From Sabellastarte sp. h YS-2021 (lineage: Eukaryota; Annelida; Polychaeta; Sabellida; Sabellidae), in contig OZ024928.1 in the NCBI GenBank assembly GCA_964017235.1, forward strand, positions 150,746,881-150,810,880: DNA of 64,000 nt, written 5' to 3'. This document shows, piece by piece, positions 45,916 to 55,945 of this stretch. Positions within the stretch are counted from its first letter, which is position 1. The number at the start of each line of letters is the position of its first letter. A program made the position numbers and the translations under genes. Below the pieces are notes generated by a model that saw nothing but the letters and a program-made list of their open reading frames with translations, did no database searches and was not told the DNA's origin.

Positions 45916-46288
45916 TGCCGTAACACTCTTGAATTGCTTAAATTGGTGAATTTTAATGTTGCAAGGCAGAGAAAGACATTGTTGAATGTGACTTGGACTT
46001 GAATTGTTGATTTTTAATTTAATTTGATACTGGATTTCTTATATCAGGCAAGCTTGCCTCCTTATTAGCTTGTAATCTCCTCTCAGACTTCCATGTGAAA
46101 TATTGGTGGTAGACTTGCCAAATTATGTTTGACATGCCAAAAACTAGAATAAATGCCTGTTGACGGTAACCTTAAAACTCAAAGCATTTAAGAAAATAGA
46201 TGTGCAAAGGTGACCAGTGAGATGAATGGACTGCCCCCTTGTCATGGTTGTATTAAAGTATTGAAGTCTTTCCTCTGTCTTTGACTAG

Positions 46289-46456
46289 GACTCAAAGAAG
46301 TCTTCGATGCCAGTATATGCTTCTGGCCTTGGTGTGGTGTTAAAACCAAGTAGTCTAAATGAAACCTTCAACAGCAGACAGCGCTTAGACCATGCAAAAA
46401 ACATCATTGTGGACATGGACAAGCCTACTCGTACTGCCTCAGGTAACACTCCCCAG
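46289..46456 (+). CDS. AFTPH: Aftiphilin exon 6 (56 codons)
   Basis: The acceptor is CTTTGACTAG and the donor is CAG followed by GTAATA, phase 0. The segment MPVYASGLGVVLKP matches the conserved MPxYAxGLG motif at the end of the aftiphilin clathrin-binding domain. An earlier donor in TCAGGTAAC would shorten it. No later exon was found in the window, so the C-terminus is missing. Confidence 0.85.
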
Positions 46457-47340
46457 GTAATAAATAACGCCACTGGTGCCTTTCTTTATTTCACCCACAG
46501 AATTTTCTTTCTTCTGGTTGTTCTGCTTTTGTTGTGTCATTCTGGTTCTACCCCACAGTCGTTTTTTTAATGTCAAAGGGTTTGCATGTCTTATTAAAAA
46601 CGTGGGCTCTGTCTGGGAAATGAGCAGAGAAGATGAGGTAATACTCGGATTAGAAGTAAAGCAGGTATTGCTTCACAATCTTTGGCCTCTTATATCTATC
46701 GACTGAAAGGTCTTGCACATTTTGGGGAAAGTCTTCCAAAGTCTTGGTTAACCTGAAGCTTACAGTGATCTGGCATTATATTCTTTTTGTAAACTGGCTA
46801 GTCCTTTGTCAGATCTGAGACAATTGCTGATCTTTGACAATGAAAATCTAGGCAGCATGTTTTAAGATGTAGTTAAGTGTACTTACCAAGGATAGATAAT
46901 ATTTGATTCATATACTAGTGAAATCTGTAGAATCTGGATGTTATGTTTGTGAGCATGTCAGAAGCCTGATGCATCTTTTAAGATGAAGCATTACTTGGAC
47001 TCGGTCTTCAAACCACCATATAGGGTCTTCATGTTTCTAAAAATATATTGCATCCACATTCACATGGAGTTGTGTGTATAGCCCTATCAATGTTTCTCTG
47101 ATGCCTGTGGGGTAGTAGAATTATGGATGCTTTTTTCTGTGGCAGTGTAAGTAAAACAAGATGACTGGATTTTAAAATGTTCAAACTTGTCTTTGAAATT
47201 TTACAATTATGTGAAAATAATTGGCATCTCACAGATTATTTCTTAGTCATTTTCTCTCAGATAAAGAAACCTGTATTTAATATTTTTATATTTACAGAAT
47301 ACAGACATCTTGGTTTTCATTTTTTTTTTCAAACTTTTCA
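46457..47340. other. Aftiphilin intron sequence up to the DIRS elements
   Basis: Unique AT-rich DNA. A short frame around 46590-46640 ends at a GTAATA donor-like site but has no family motif, so I do not call it an exon. Confidence 0.5.
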
Positions 47341-47360
47341 TTTTTATTCCGTTAATACAT

Positions 47361-47800
47361 CCTATCCAATGGACAATAGCTTATCCGGTCGGCACAGACC
47401 GGCCCGCCAAACGTCAGAAAAAGACGTCCTGTGTCTCCACCGGCAGGTCGGTCCCTAGTACTAGTGCACTCGCCAGGTGGCGTGTCGTACTTCCTTCCTG
47501 TCTAGACAGAGTGACGTCATGGCATCTTTTTCGTTTGGCGCGAACTAGTGTACAAGCTTTTTCATAGCAGCCAGGAAATTTGTGGATTTTTGTTAGTTAC
47601 TGGAAGGATTTCGACTTTATTTTATTATACATATCTTCTAAGAGTGTGTGGAACGACGGACATGCCTTTTGTGCACGCTGTCGCAATAAAGGAAAAGGGG
47701 AGGAACTGTGTGTGACTAATAAAGCAACTTCAGATTGTAAGTTATGTAATGCCCTCACCCCTGGGCAACGAGCTCAGCTTGCTACTCCGTCATACAAGAT
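47361..47800 (+). repeat. DIRS copy 1, left inverted terminal repeat (440 bp)
   Basis: It pairs without gaps with 53019-53458; I found about three mismatches, mostly at CpG. It includes the 5' leader (CCGCCAAACGTCAGAAAAAG, GACGTCATGGCATCTTTTTC) and the first codons of gag. Confidence 0.95.
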
Positions 47801-49742
47801 TAAAAAAAGAAAAGCGAGAGGCGAAACGCACTGACTCTATTCCCCTTGCGGAAGACACCCTTGTGGACCCTGCTTCTGTAGCAGTGATTGGGGTTGTAGG
47901 TGATTCAAGTGCCTCTAAGATCGACTCAGCTCCCCCAGAAAAGAAACCAAAGAAAGAAAAGGTTCCGTCAAAACCCAAGAAGTCTGTGGATACCTCAACT
48001 ACTGATAGCAAAATCTCTGAATTAGACCAAAAGTAGTCCGAGCGCTTCAACAGGATTGAAGCTCTTCTGTTTGCAAAATCTCTTAACCCAGCTTTTACTT
48101 CAGAGGTCCGGGTTTCCCCCACACACTCTCCACCTGCTGGTATAAGCAAGGACTCAGAACCGTTTTTTCAACCGTCTCACCGACCTAGAGAATCTTTACC
48201 AGATAGGCGCACTGGCCCAGACACTAATACTGCTTTGCAGTGGTCGGCCGGTAAGCCAAAGATAGACAAGACTGGTCAAAGAAAGACAGCTTTAGAGCGC
48301 ACTGGCCCAGACACACATGCTTTACAGCATAAGTCGGCCGGTAAGCTACAGTCGGACTCCAACCGACCAAAACCAGCATCATCAGGGCGCACCGGTCCAG
48401 ACACTGCTGAAAAGCCTCAGTCGACCGGTAAGCCTTCATCCGACCGACACCAAGGTGATAGTTTGCTTTCAGACTCCGACCAGGCCAGCTCCAAGCTTCA
48501 GTCTACTAGCAAACTTCTCTCGGACCGACCTCATACTGACCGACCAGGCTCGTCTCTGCTTGCTGGTTCGGAATCTCCTCCTCTTCAACATTCTGATCGA
48601 CGGGACAGTTTTTCAAGTGTTGACTCTCAGGCAGAAAGTGACATTTCCGACCGGCCTCCAGTCCAGCTCTTGGTTGAGGAAGGCGAATTTTCAGAGGATC
48701 AGGACTTTGGGGAGTCGGACCCACCTAATTCCGAGGAACAAACGTAAAGAGAAACTATGAGTGGTATCCGCTCTTTCATGGGATGGACCTTCGCGGGTCC
48801 TAAAGCCCCTGTTCCGAATAAGGTGTCGGTGCAAATGCCCACTGAAGAGTGGCTTTGCAAGAAAATGGGAAAATTAAATTTAACCCTCATAGAAGGATAC
48901 CCATCAAGGACGGCAGAAGCTGGTCACCTTTCTATGGACCAATTCCTCAGGCCACCAAGATCGCAGAGTAAATGGTACGGACTGTATCCCGGACAAGCAA
49001 GTGATTCCTCTACAGTGTCAAGTTGGAATACCGGACCATCAAAGCTTAACAGCAGTTTTGGTAGAATTTCTAGAAAGACTGGTATGACATCCATTCCCCC
49101 AGCTTCATGCCACATCTCACAGGATACAAAGTGCAAGAGAGGCCTCTGTGATTTGCAATCAAGCGGCCAGTTTCAATCGCTGCCTTTTCAAGGTTCAGCA
49201 AGAAATGCAGTCTCAACTTAAGATTATCCGTGGTGAATCTAAAGGCAAGGGTTCCAAAAAGATGTCCGAAGCTTCTGATGAACTGCAGTTCCTTATGACC
49301 TTTAACAGTAGCATCACTCAGGCGGCCGCCAAGGCTATGGAGCACCTGACAGACTTTACCTTTATCACCATGGGTAACTCCACTTTGGCCCGGCGCGACG
49401 CTTACCTTAGCCACCTCAAGAATGGGATAAAACCGGACACCTTTGCTGCCCTCAGAACTGCCCCACTACAGATTGGAACTCTTTTTCCCGATTCTATTAT
49501 CAAGAGGGCGGAGGAGGAAATTTCTCATTATGATAGCAAGGGCCAGTCTGCTACCTTTGGCCAGGGTAAAGCTCGTTACCATCCTTATGAAAGGCCTGAT
49601 GCGAAGAAACCTGAGGTCGGTCGGAGGGCAAACAGGAAAGGCCGACTTAGAAAAACATAAGACGACGACAGTTCAAGAGAGGCAGAGGACATTATGCTAA
49701 CTTTTCTCCCGCGGCGCCAAGGGCCAGCAGTCATATAAATGA
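47580..49742 (+). pseudogene. DIRS copy 1 gag-like gene, broken
   Basis: Similarity to the intact gag of copy 2 runs throughout: CARC and C-x2-C near the start, EEWLCKKMGKLNLTLIEGYP, LRPPRSQSKWYGLYPGQ, ICNQAASFNRC, SDELQFL, HLTDFTFI and RRDAYLSHLKNGIKPDTFAALR. It is interrupted by a frame change near 47830, TAG at 48034, a stop at 48745, another frame change near 49140 and TAA at 49658. A Ser/Asp-rich middle part repeats RTGPDT three to four times. The homologous gag stop is TGA at 49740 in a TGA-CAA-TCA context. Confidence 0.8.
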
Positions 49743-49830
49743 CAATCACTGTTTAACCCAGTATCAAGGGAGAATGTTGGCCGGGAGCAACACACAAAAC
49801 AGACTTTGAACTCTTTGAATGTAAACTTAA

Positions 49831-50766
49831 ATGTTGTTAACCTTGCCACTTCTGCTCCCAGGCATTCCCAAAGAAAGGAGTAAGTCCCGGGACAGCAGAT
49901 TGTCAGTACATAAAGCAAGAATTAAAATATGTGAACAGTGTTTCTTGTGTCACTTAATTGTCTTATGTCAATCATGTAACATGTGCCCCAAATGTTGTTC
50001 CAAATCTGCCTGTAGGGGCCAGACTTCAAACCTTTTGGCAAACTTGGCTGAAACTAGGTGCCGGTCCGAAGGTGGTTCAAATTTTGAAAGAGGGTTACAC
50101 CCTCCCCTTCCGGATCCGGCCACATCTCACAAGGTCTCCCTCAGTAGTAAGCTGTTATGTCAATCCTCACAGGAACAGCTACCTGTTAGAGGCATTATAT
50201 CAGCTTATGGACAAAAACGCCGTAGAACACGTCCACAACCAAACATTGTTAGGGTTTTTCAACCGATTATTTCTAGTCCCAAAACCCAACAAGTGGAGAC
50301 CCATTTTAGACTTCAGCAAGCTAAACCCCTTTCTCAAGACAGAAAGTTTCAAAATGGAGACACCAGAAACCATCAGGATATCCCTCCAACAAGGGGAGTG
50401 GGTCACCTCAATAGACTTCAAAGACGCCTACTTCCATATACCAATACAGGAACAATCCAGGAAATATCTGAGATTCCATGTGGAGCGCCGGACATACCAA
50501 TTCAAGGCTCTGCCCTTTGGCCTGTCCACGGCACCACTGGAGTTCACTGTGATAGTAAAAGAGGTGAAGCTGATGGCCATGCACCAAGGTATAAGGATCC
50601 ACCAATACCTAGACGACTGGTTGGTGAGAGCCAGGTCCCACCAGGCTTGTCTCCAACATACCCAGGACCTTGTTGCATTATGCCAAAAACTTGGTTGGCT
50701 GGTGAATTTGGAAAAGTCGGAACTGGAGCCCAAGCAGATCTTCGATTTTGTAGGCTACCGGTTTGA
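49831..50766 (+). pseudogene. DIRS copy 1, Cys-rich ORF overlapping RT in another frame
   Basis: The frame has a cluster KICEQCFLCHLIVLCQSC followed by CPKCC, then continues open across the RT gene to TGA at 50764. After that the same frame reopens to 51933. The cysteine spacing matches the copy 2 ORF at 55955 (KICQRCFFCRSLRFCPHCSK), although the surrounding DNA has diverged, so the cysteines appear selected. The first Cys cluster of copy 2 is lost here. Confidence 0.6.
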
Positions 50767-51559
50767 CCTCAAGGCCAGCCGGGTCCGACCGACACAGGAC
50801 CATTGACAGAACCTTCAAGGGAAAATACTACAGATACTGTCACTGCCCACCTGCCCGGTCCGGCAGTTTATGTCCCTGATAGGCTTGCTAACAGCCACAG
50901 AGAAGCAAGTTCACCTAGGCCGTCTTCATATGAGGCCCATACAGTGGCACCTCAAAAACAACTGGCGGGTGCCAGAGTCTCTGGAAAAGATTATTCCAAT
51001 CCCCAAGTCTCTTCATCCCCACTTGCATTGGTGGCTAGACGAAGAAAATGTTCTCAAAGGCCAACCATTACACCCAATAAAATATGCTCTGCAAATCTTT
51101 ACAGACGCATCAAAAGAAGGGTGGGGCGCTCACTTAGACGAGCACATCGCCAGAGGGTCCTGGTCTCTGCCAGAAAGCAACATGCATATAAACTACCTAG
51201 AGCTAAAGGCAGTTTTTCTAGCCTTGAAGCAATTTCAAAACCTCTGTGCTGGCAAGACTGTTCTAGTAGCAACCGACAACACTACAGGAGTGTCTTACAT
51301 AAACAAAGAAGGGGGTATGAGGTCAGGCCCACTCTGTGCTCTACTCTGGAGAATTATAACCTGGTGCACCAAGAAGCAGGTGACCCTCAGGGCACGACAC
51401 ATCCCAGGCAGGCTGAATGTAGTAGCAGACAAGTTATCCAGACTGGGACAGATCATTCAAACCGAATGGTCTCTTCTCCCAGAAGTTTTCCAAGCGATCT
51501 GCGACAGATGGCACCGGCCACAGATAGACCTGTTTGCTATGAGGTTCAACAACAAGTAA
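49958..51559 (+). pseudogene. DIRS copy 1 reverse transcriptase and RNase H, interrupted
   Basis: The RT core has FNRLFLVPKPNKWRPILDFS, TSIDFKDAYFHIPI, LPFGLSTAPLEFT and the catalytic YLDDW (about 50605-50620). A TGA at 50804 splits it. The frame continues with FMSLIGLLTATEKQ and a complete RNase H: FTDASKEGWGAHL, INYLELKAVFLAL, ATDNTTGVSYIN and ARHIPGRLNVVADKLSR. A TAA at 51557 separates it from the next domain in the same frame. RT copies the element's RNA and RNase H degrades the template. Confidence 0.85.
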
Positions 51560-51568
51560 CCTCTCTTT

Positions 51569-52948
51569 GTGTCTCCAATACCGAATCCCCAAGCTGCGGC
51601 AGTAGATGCACTCAGTCAAGCATGGGAGGATATGGACGCTTTCGCCTTTCCTCCGACAGCCATCCTGGGCAAGGTAGTGGAGAAACTACGGGACACCCTT
51701 TACACGAGGTTCATTCTCATTGCCCCGGGATGGCCCAACATGCCTTGGTTTTGGGACCTAGTGGCCATGTCGAGCCAGATCCCATTGAGTCTGCCCAATC
51801 TTCCCAACCTGTTAACCCAACCGTTCAATCAGATCCCTCACAGAAATCTGACAAATCTGAATCTACACGCATGGCTCCTAGAGCCTCAGCAATCAAGGAA
51901 CAGGGTTTCTCTCGCAGTGGCAGCAAGAATTGAAGCTCCTCAGAGGGTGTCAACCAGGTCAGTCTATGAGGCAAAGTGGTCCATTTTTACAAAGTGGTGC
52001 CTCACTCATGAGGTGGACTTCAGGTCACCCCCTATAAAGTCAATAGCGGATTTCCTTATGTACCTATTCGAGGATAGGAAACTGCAACCCAGCACCATCG
52101 ATGGTTATAGATCTGCCATCTCTGATAAACTGGGAAACTCACCTCTGAATATCAGCCAGGATGAAAATCTCACTCGTCTCTTGGATAGTTTCCACAGAGA
52201 CAGGCCCAAGAGGAGGGGAATTCCCTCCTGGAACCTTTCCCTGGTTTTACACCAGTTGACCAAAGCTCCCTTCGAACCTATCAAAGAGTCTTCTCTGAAG
52301 CATCTGACTTTCAAAACAGTTTTTCTGCTGGCTCTTGGTTCCGGGAAGCGCAGAAGTGAGATTCATGCTTGGCAGAATAGAAACATTAGGCACCAATCTG
52401 ACTGGTCAAAGGTGTCTTTGTATCCATCGCCCAGCTTTCTGTCTAAGAATCAGCTGGCCAAAGAGGGTCCGGGCAGTGTGGCCCCAGTGGTCATACCAGC
52501 CCTGGCCCCTACTCTGGATAGATCCCTCAGATCTGACAGGTCTCTCTGTCCGGTCAGAGCTTTGCGCTACTATTTGGACAAGACCTCGCATCTCAGGCAG
52601 AACAAGGAGTTAGCCTTTGTCTCCTTCAAGAAAGGTTTTGACAGGGACATCTCACCTGCCAATATCTCCTCGTGGATCAAACAAACTGTGATCCTTTGTT
52701 ATGAGCTTTCTGATCAGGAGGCCCACACCTTACATCAGGTCAAAGCCCATGATGTCAGGGCCTTCGCAGCTTCTAAGGCCTTCCAGTCGGGAGTTTCCTT
52801 AGAACAAATATTGTCAGCCTGCCACTGGAAATCGCATAATACCTTCACCCAATTCTATCTGAAGGACGTGGCCTGGGCTGATTCGGAGCTCTCCCATCTG
52901 GGACCCGTAGTAGTGGCTCAGCAGATACAACAAAGACCCAGTTCTTAG
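51569..52948 (+). CDS. DIRS copy 1 methyltransferase-like segment fused to tyrosine recombinase
   Basis: Residues 1-100 hold the DIRS methyltransferase-like block (AFAFPPTAILGK, ILIAPGWPNMPWFWDL). Residues 130-450 are a phage-integrase-fold recombinase. Its catalytic set is visible: Arg in SGKRRSEIHAW (about 260), HDVR (about 393), HWKSHNTF, and the nucleophile Tyr in QFYL (about 429). The recombinase inserts a circular DNA into the target. In copy 2 the two domains are in different frames. Here a one-base deletion near 51912-51916 joins them and disconnects the Cys-rich frame, so the fusion is probably a defect. Confidence 0.8.
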   Translation: MSPIPNPQAAAVDALSQAWEDMDAFAFPPTAILGKVVEKLRDTLYTRFILIAPGWPNMPWFWDLVAMSSQIPLSLPNLPNLLTQPFNQIPHRNLTNLNLHAWLLEPQQSRNRVSLAVAARIEAPQRVSTRSVYEAKWSIFTKWCLTHEVDFRSPPIKSIADFLMYLFEDRKLQPSTIDGYRSAISDKLGNSPLNISQDENLTRLLDSFHRDRPKRRGIPSWNLSLVLHQLTKAPFEPIKESSLKHLTFKTVFLLALGSGKRRSEIHAWQNRNIRHQSDWSKVSLYPSPSFLSKNQLAKEGPGSVAPVVIPALAPTLDRSLRSDRSLCPVRALRYYLDKTSHLRQNKELAFVSFKKGFDRDISPANISSWIKQTVILCYELSDQEAHTLHQVKAHDVRAFAASKAFQSGVSLEQILSACHWKSHNTFTQFYLKDVAWADSELSHLGPVVVAQQIQQRPSS

Positions 52949-53018
52949 AGGAGAGTTGTACATATGTAAATAGTTTACAATTGTACATATTGTATATATA
53001 CTTAAGAAGAAGAAAAAA

Positions 53019-53458
53019 ATCTTGTATGACGGAGTAGCAAGCTGAGCTCGTTGCCCAGGGGTGAGGGCATTACATAACTTACAATCTGAAGTTGCTTTAT
53101 TAGTCACACACAGTTCCTCCCCTTTTCCTTTATTGCGACAGCGTGCACAAAAGGCATGTCCGTCGTTCCACACACTCTTAGAAGATATGTATAATAAAAT
53201 AAAGTCGAAATCCTTCCAGTAACTAACAAAAATCCACAAATTTCCTGGCTGCTATGAAAAAGCTTGTACACTAGTTCGCGCCAAACGAAAAAGATGCCAT
53301 GACGTCACTCTGTCTAGACAGGAAGGAAGTATGACATGCCACCTGGCGAGTGCACTAGTACTAGGGACCGACCTGCCGGTGGAGACACAGGACGTCTTTT
53401 TCTGACGTTTGGCGGGCCGGTCTGCGCCGACCGGATAAGCTATTGTCCATTGGATAGG
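53019..53458 (-). repeat. DIRS copy 1, right inverted terminal repeat (440 bp)
   Basis: Exact gapless reverse complement of 47361-47800 apart from about three bases. It carries an antisense copy of the gag start, longer than the 168-bp repeats of copy 2. Confidence 0.95.
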
Positions 53459-53490
53459 GTATTAACTTATAAAAATTTAATTTGCTTATT

Positions 53491-53696
53491 AAATTTGCAA
53501 ATTTGTTATTTTTTCATAAGTTTATTTGCAAAATGTTTGCCTTTCAATTTTAAAAATATCTTTTGCTACGTTTCAATTTTTCATACAAAAACCTATAGTT
53601 ACAATGGCATGTCAAATGCAAAAAGCAAAGCAGTTTTTGGAAAATTTTAGAAGTGATTTTGTAGGTTTTACAAAATCCATGTATTGAAAGTTTCAC
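53491..53696. other. Spacer between the two DIRS elements
   Basis: About 200 bp of AT-rich sequence with no recognisable feature. The two elements are in the same orientation. Confidence 0.6.
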
Positions 53697-53720
53697 ATTT
53701 CATTGCGTTAATACATCTTA

Positions 53721-53888
53721 CCTAACAGATGATAGCTATTGTCCGGCGCCAGCCGGTCCCGCCAAACGCCAGAAAAAGACGTCCTGAGTTTCACCTCCGG
53801 CCGGACCGGTACACTCCCATCCACTCGCCAGGTGGCCTAGTTCCTGCTTTATTCGCCAGAGGGACGTGACGTCATAGCATCTTTTTCG
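53721..53888 (+). repeat. DIRS copy 2, left inverted terminal repeat (168 bp)
   Basis: Gapless reverse complement of 59287-59454 with a few mismatches. It shares ACTCGCCAGGTGG and GCATCTTTTTCGTTTGGCGC with copy 1. Confidence 0.95.
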
Positions 53889-54001
53889 TTTGGCGCGATT
53901 TGAAAAGTTGTGTTTTTCTGATAACTTTTTGCATTTGTGGATATTTCTTCTCATTTTATTTGTGTGTACCTGAAGTTTTGTCATCGGATATTTACATCAT
54001 C

Positions 54002-55945
54002 ATGGCATCTCCAGGACAAAGGAAAGGAGCCTGCGGGCATATTATGGCGTCTTTTGACCGCCATTCACGTTGTGCTAGATGCAGGGACAAAAGTTTAGGG
54101 GAGGACCCTTGTGTGTTGAAACTACCCTGTGAGTATTGCAAAGTACTAACCCCAGAACAGGTTATTCAGTTGGCTACACCAACTTATAAACTGCGTAAGG
54201 AAAAATCAAAGGGAAAAGACACTCTCATTGATCCTTCTACTGTTACTGTGGTGGCTCAAGTCGAATCTCAGGATTCTGAACCCGTTATTCCTCCCCTCAA
54301 TACTTCTGCAGACCTTACTCTTCCTCAACCTAACTTCCGTAAGGAACTTCAGGAAATGGATGAGAAATGGGCTGTACGCATGGCTCGTTTAGAAGCACTA
54401 TTAACCATTGGACCACGTCCTTCTTCTCAGCCATCTTTCTCACCGGTGAAGGCACCGATCGCTCACAAACCTCCATCCGGAGTATTGTCTTCTAACCCTT
54501 TCCTACCACCATCTGTTCCTTCCGGCCAGGCCGGTCCGGCCTTTGGTCCGGATAGAACTCATACTGTAACGGCTACTACTTCTTCACCTGTGGACATGGT
54601 GTCTCCACTGGAGAATTTGTACCAGGACCCGGAACCGGTTTTTGCTGAACCTGCTTCTTCCGGCCCGGTGTCATCATTTGAACAGTGCACTGAAACTCTT
54701 CCGTTATCTACCCGGGAATTTACTCAACCGGAACCAACAGAAGAGGGGGAATTGTCAGAACTGGAAGATCATCCGGACGTTGTTGACACTGAGACTGACC
54801 GGGCGATAAGTGAAGATCAAAACTATCGTGAAACTGTAAGAGGAGTCAGAGCCTTCATGGGTTGGTCTCACATCCCAGATCTGGAATACTCGCCTGCTAC
54901 TCGTGCTGATAATCCCTGGGTTGGACACAGATCTCAGCCGGTAGGAAAAGTCTCTGTCCTTCTTCCACCAGAAGACTGGTTGTGCAAGAAATTAGAGAAC
55001 CTTAATCTTGTGCTAATAGAGGGATACCCATCCAAATCTTCAGAGCCTGGAGGGTTGCATATGGACCAATATCTCCGCCCCCCCAAATCTCAAAGTAGAT
55101 GGTACGGGATTCACCAGGCCGAACCTAAAGACTTTACCAGACCGGGGAAGTATGTTACTACATGGCCCAATGATGCCGCAAAGCTGAACAATGCCTTTAC
55201 AAGAATTGCCAAGTCTTCTTCTGTTTCAGCTCAACCGCCTTCTCGCCCCATTGCCCAGGATACCCTCAGGAAGTGGGAGAAGGCGGCTAAGGAAACGAGT
55301 TATATATGCAACCAGTCCGCTGGATTCAACCGTTGCATTACCAAAATACAAGACAGTGTCCAAGAGCAACTTAAGATTTTACAAACAGAGTTAGGAAAGG
55401 GTAAATCTTCTAGCAAGGCTCAGTCAGCATCGGACGAGTTGCATTACCTGACCTCATTCAATCAAAATGTGAGTTTTGCGGTAGGAAAATCTCTTCAACA
55501 TCTCTCGGACTTCACCTTTGTCCAGATGGCCAATTTGACCTTAGTCCGCAGAGACTCATATTTGGAGCATTTAAAAACAGGTGTGAAACCAGACACGTTT
55601 TCCGCCTTGAGAAATTGCCCTCTGAACACTCATGCTTTGTTTCCAGATGCGGTCATCCGCAAAGCGGAAGATGAGATTCAACAATTTGAAACCATAAAGC
55701 GTACCAACCAGCCCGCTCCGGGCCGCGGTGGGTTCGCCGGTAATCATAAAAAGCAAAACAGATTCCAACCCTACCCCACTAACTGGAAGCAAGGACAGGA
55801 ATCTACTCAGACTGGTGCTTCCACAGGAAAAGACATGCCCGCATGGAAGTCCTTTGGGGGACGTGGCAGGTCTAGAGGCAGAGGAAGGGGAGGTCAGCCC
55901 GGTCGTGGCACCCGCCCTCCTAGGGATCAAGGGCAGTATAAATGA
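54002..55945 (+). CDS. DIRS copy 2 gag-like protein, intact (647 aa)
   Basis: I chose the ATG at 54002 because MASPGQRKGACGHIM starts the part shared with copy 1. An upstream in-frame ATG (53900) lies within the leader next to the terminal repeat. A CARCRDK and C-x2-C cluster lies near residues 20-45, a Ser/Pro/Glu-rich middle at about 90-280, then the conserved block EDWLCKKLENLNLVLIEGYP, LRPPKSQSRWYGIHQAEP, ICNQSAGFNRC and HLSDFTFVQM. The C-terminus is Gly/Arg-rich (GGRGRSRGRGRGG), an RNA-binding-like tail. Presumed role: particle or RNP formation. The stop is TGA followed by CAATTA, and the same frame continues open to 58828. Confidence 0.85.
   Translation: MASPGQRKGACGHIMASFDRHSRCARCRDKSLGEDPCVLKLPCEYCKVLTPEQVIQLATPTYKLRKEKSKGKDTLIDPSTVTVVAQVESQDSEPVIPPLNTSADLTLPQPNFRKELQEMDEKWAVRMARLEALLTIGPRPSSQPSFSPVKAPIAHKPPSGVLSSNPFLPPSVPSGQAGPAFGPDRTHTVTATTSSPVDMVSPLENLYQDPEPVFAEPASSGPVSSFEQCTETLPLSTREFTQPEPTEEGELSELEDHPDVVDTETDRAISEDQNYRETVRGVRAFMGWSHIPDLEYSPATRADNPWVGHRSQPVGKVSVLLPPEDWLCKKLENLNLVLIEGYPSKSSEPGGLHMDQYLRPPKSQSRWYGIHQAEPKDFTRPGKYVTTWPNDAAKLNNAFTRIAKSSSVSAQPPSRPIAQDTLRKWEKAAKETSYICNQSAGFNRCITKIQDSVQEQLKILQTELGKGKSSSKAQSASDELHYLTSFNQNVSFAVGKSLQHLSDFTFVQMANLTLVRRDSYLEHLKTGVKPDTFSALRNCPLNTHALFPDAVIRKAEDEIQQFETIKRTNQPAPGRGGFAGNHKKQNRFQPYPTNWKQGQESTQTGASTGKDMPAWKSFGGRGRSRGRGRGGQPGRGTRPPRDQGQYK

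Larger units (their letters stand above)
47341..53490 (+). mobile_element. DIRS-type retrotransposon, copy 1 (decayed genes)
   Basis: The order is inverted repeat, gag-like, Cys-rich segment, reverse transcriptase, RNase H, methyltransferase-like segment, tyrosine recombinase, inverted repeat. That is the order of DIRS1-group elements, which use a tyrosine recombinase instead of an integrase. The ends are placed near GTTAATACAT (left) and TATTAACTTATAAAA (right). The genes carry stops and frameshifts. No internal complementary region is seen between the recombinase stop and the right repeat. Confidence 0.85.

Noticed and set aside
46476..46706. Possible extra aftiphilin exon around 46590-46640
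   Set aside because: A donor-like GTAATA is present but there is no matching acceptor phase and no similarity to the family.
52814..53239. Minus-strand frame in front of the DIRS copy 1 right repeat
   Set aside because: Its first 74 or so residues are the gag start copied in the inverted terminal repeat; no separate gene.
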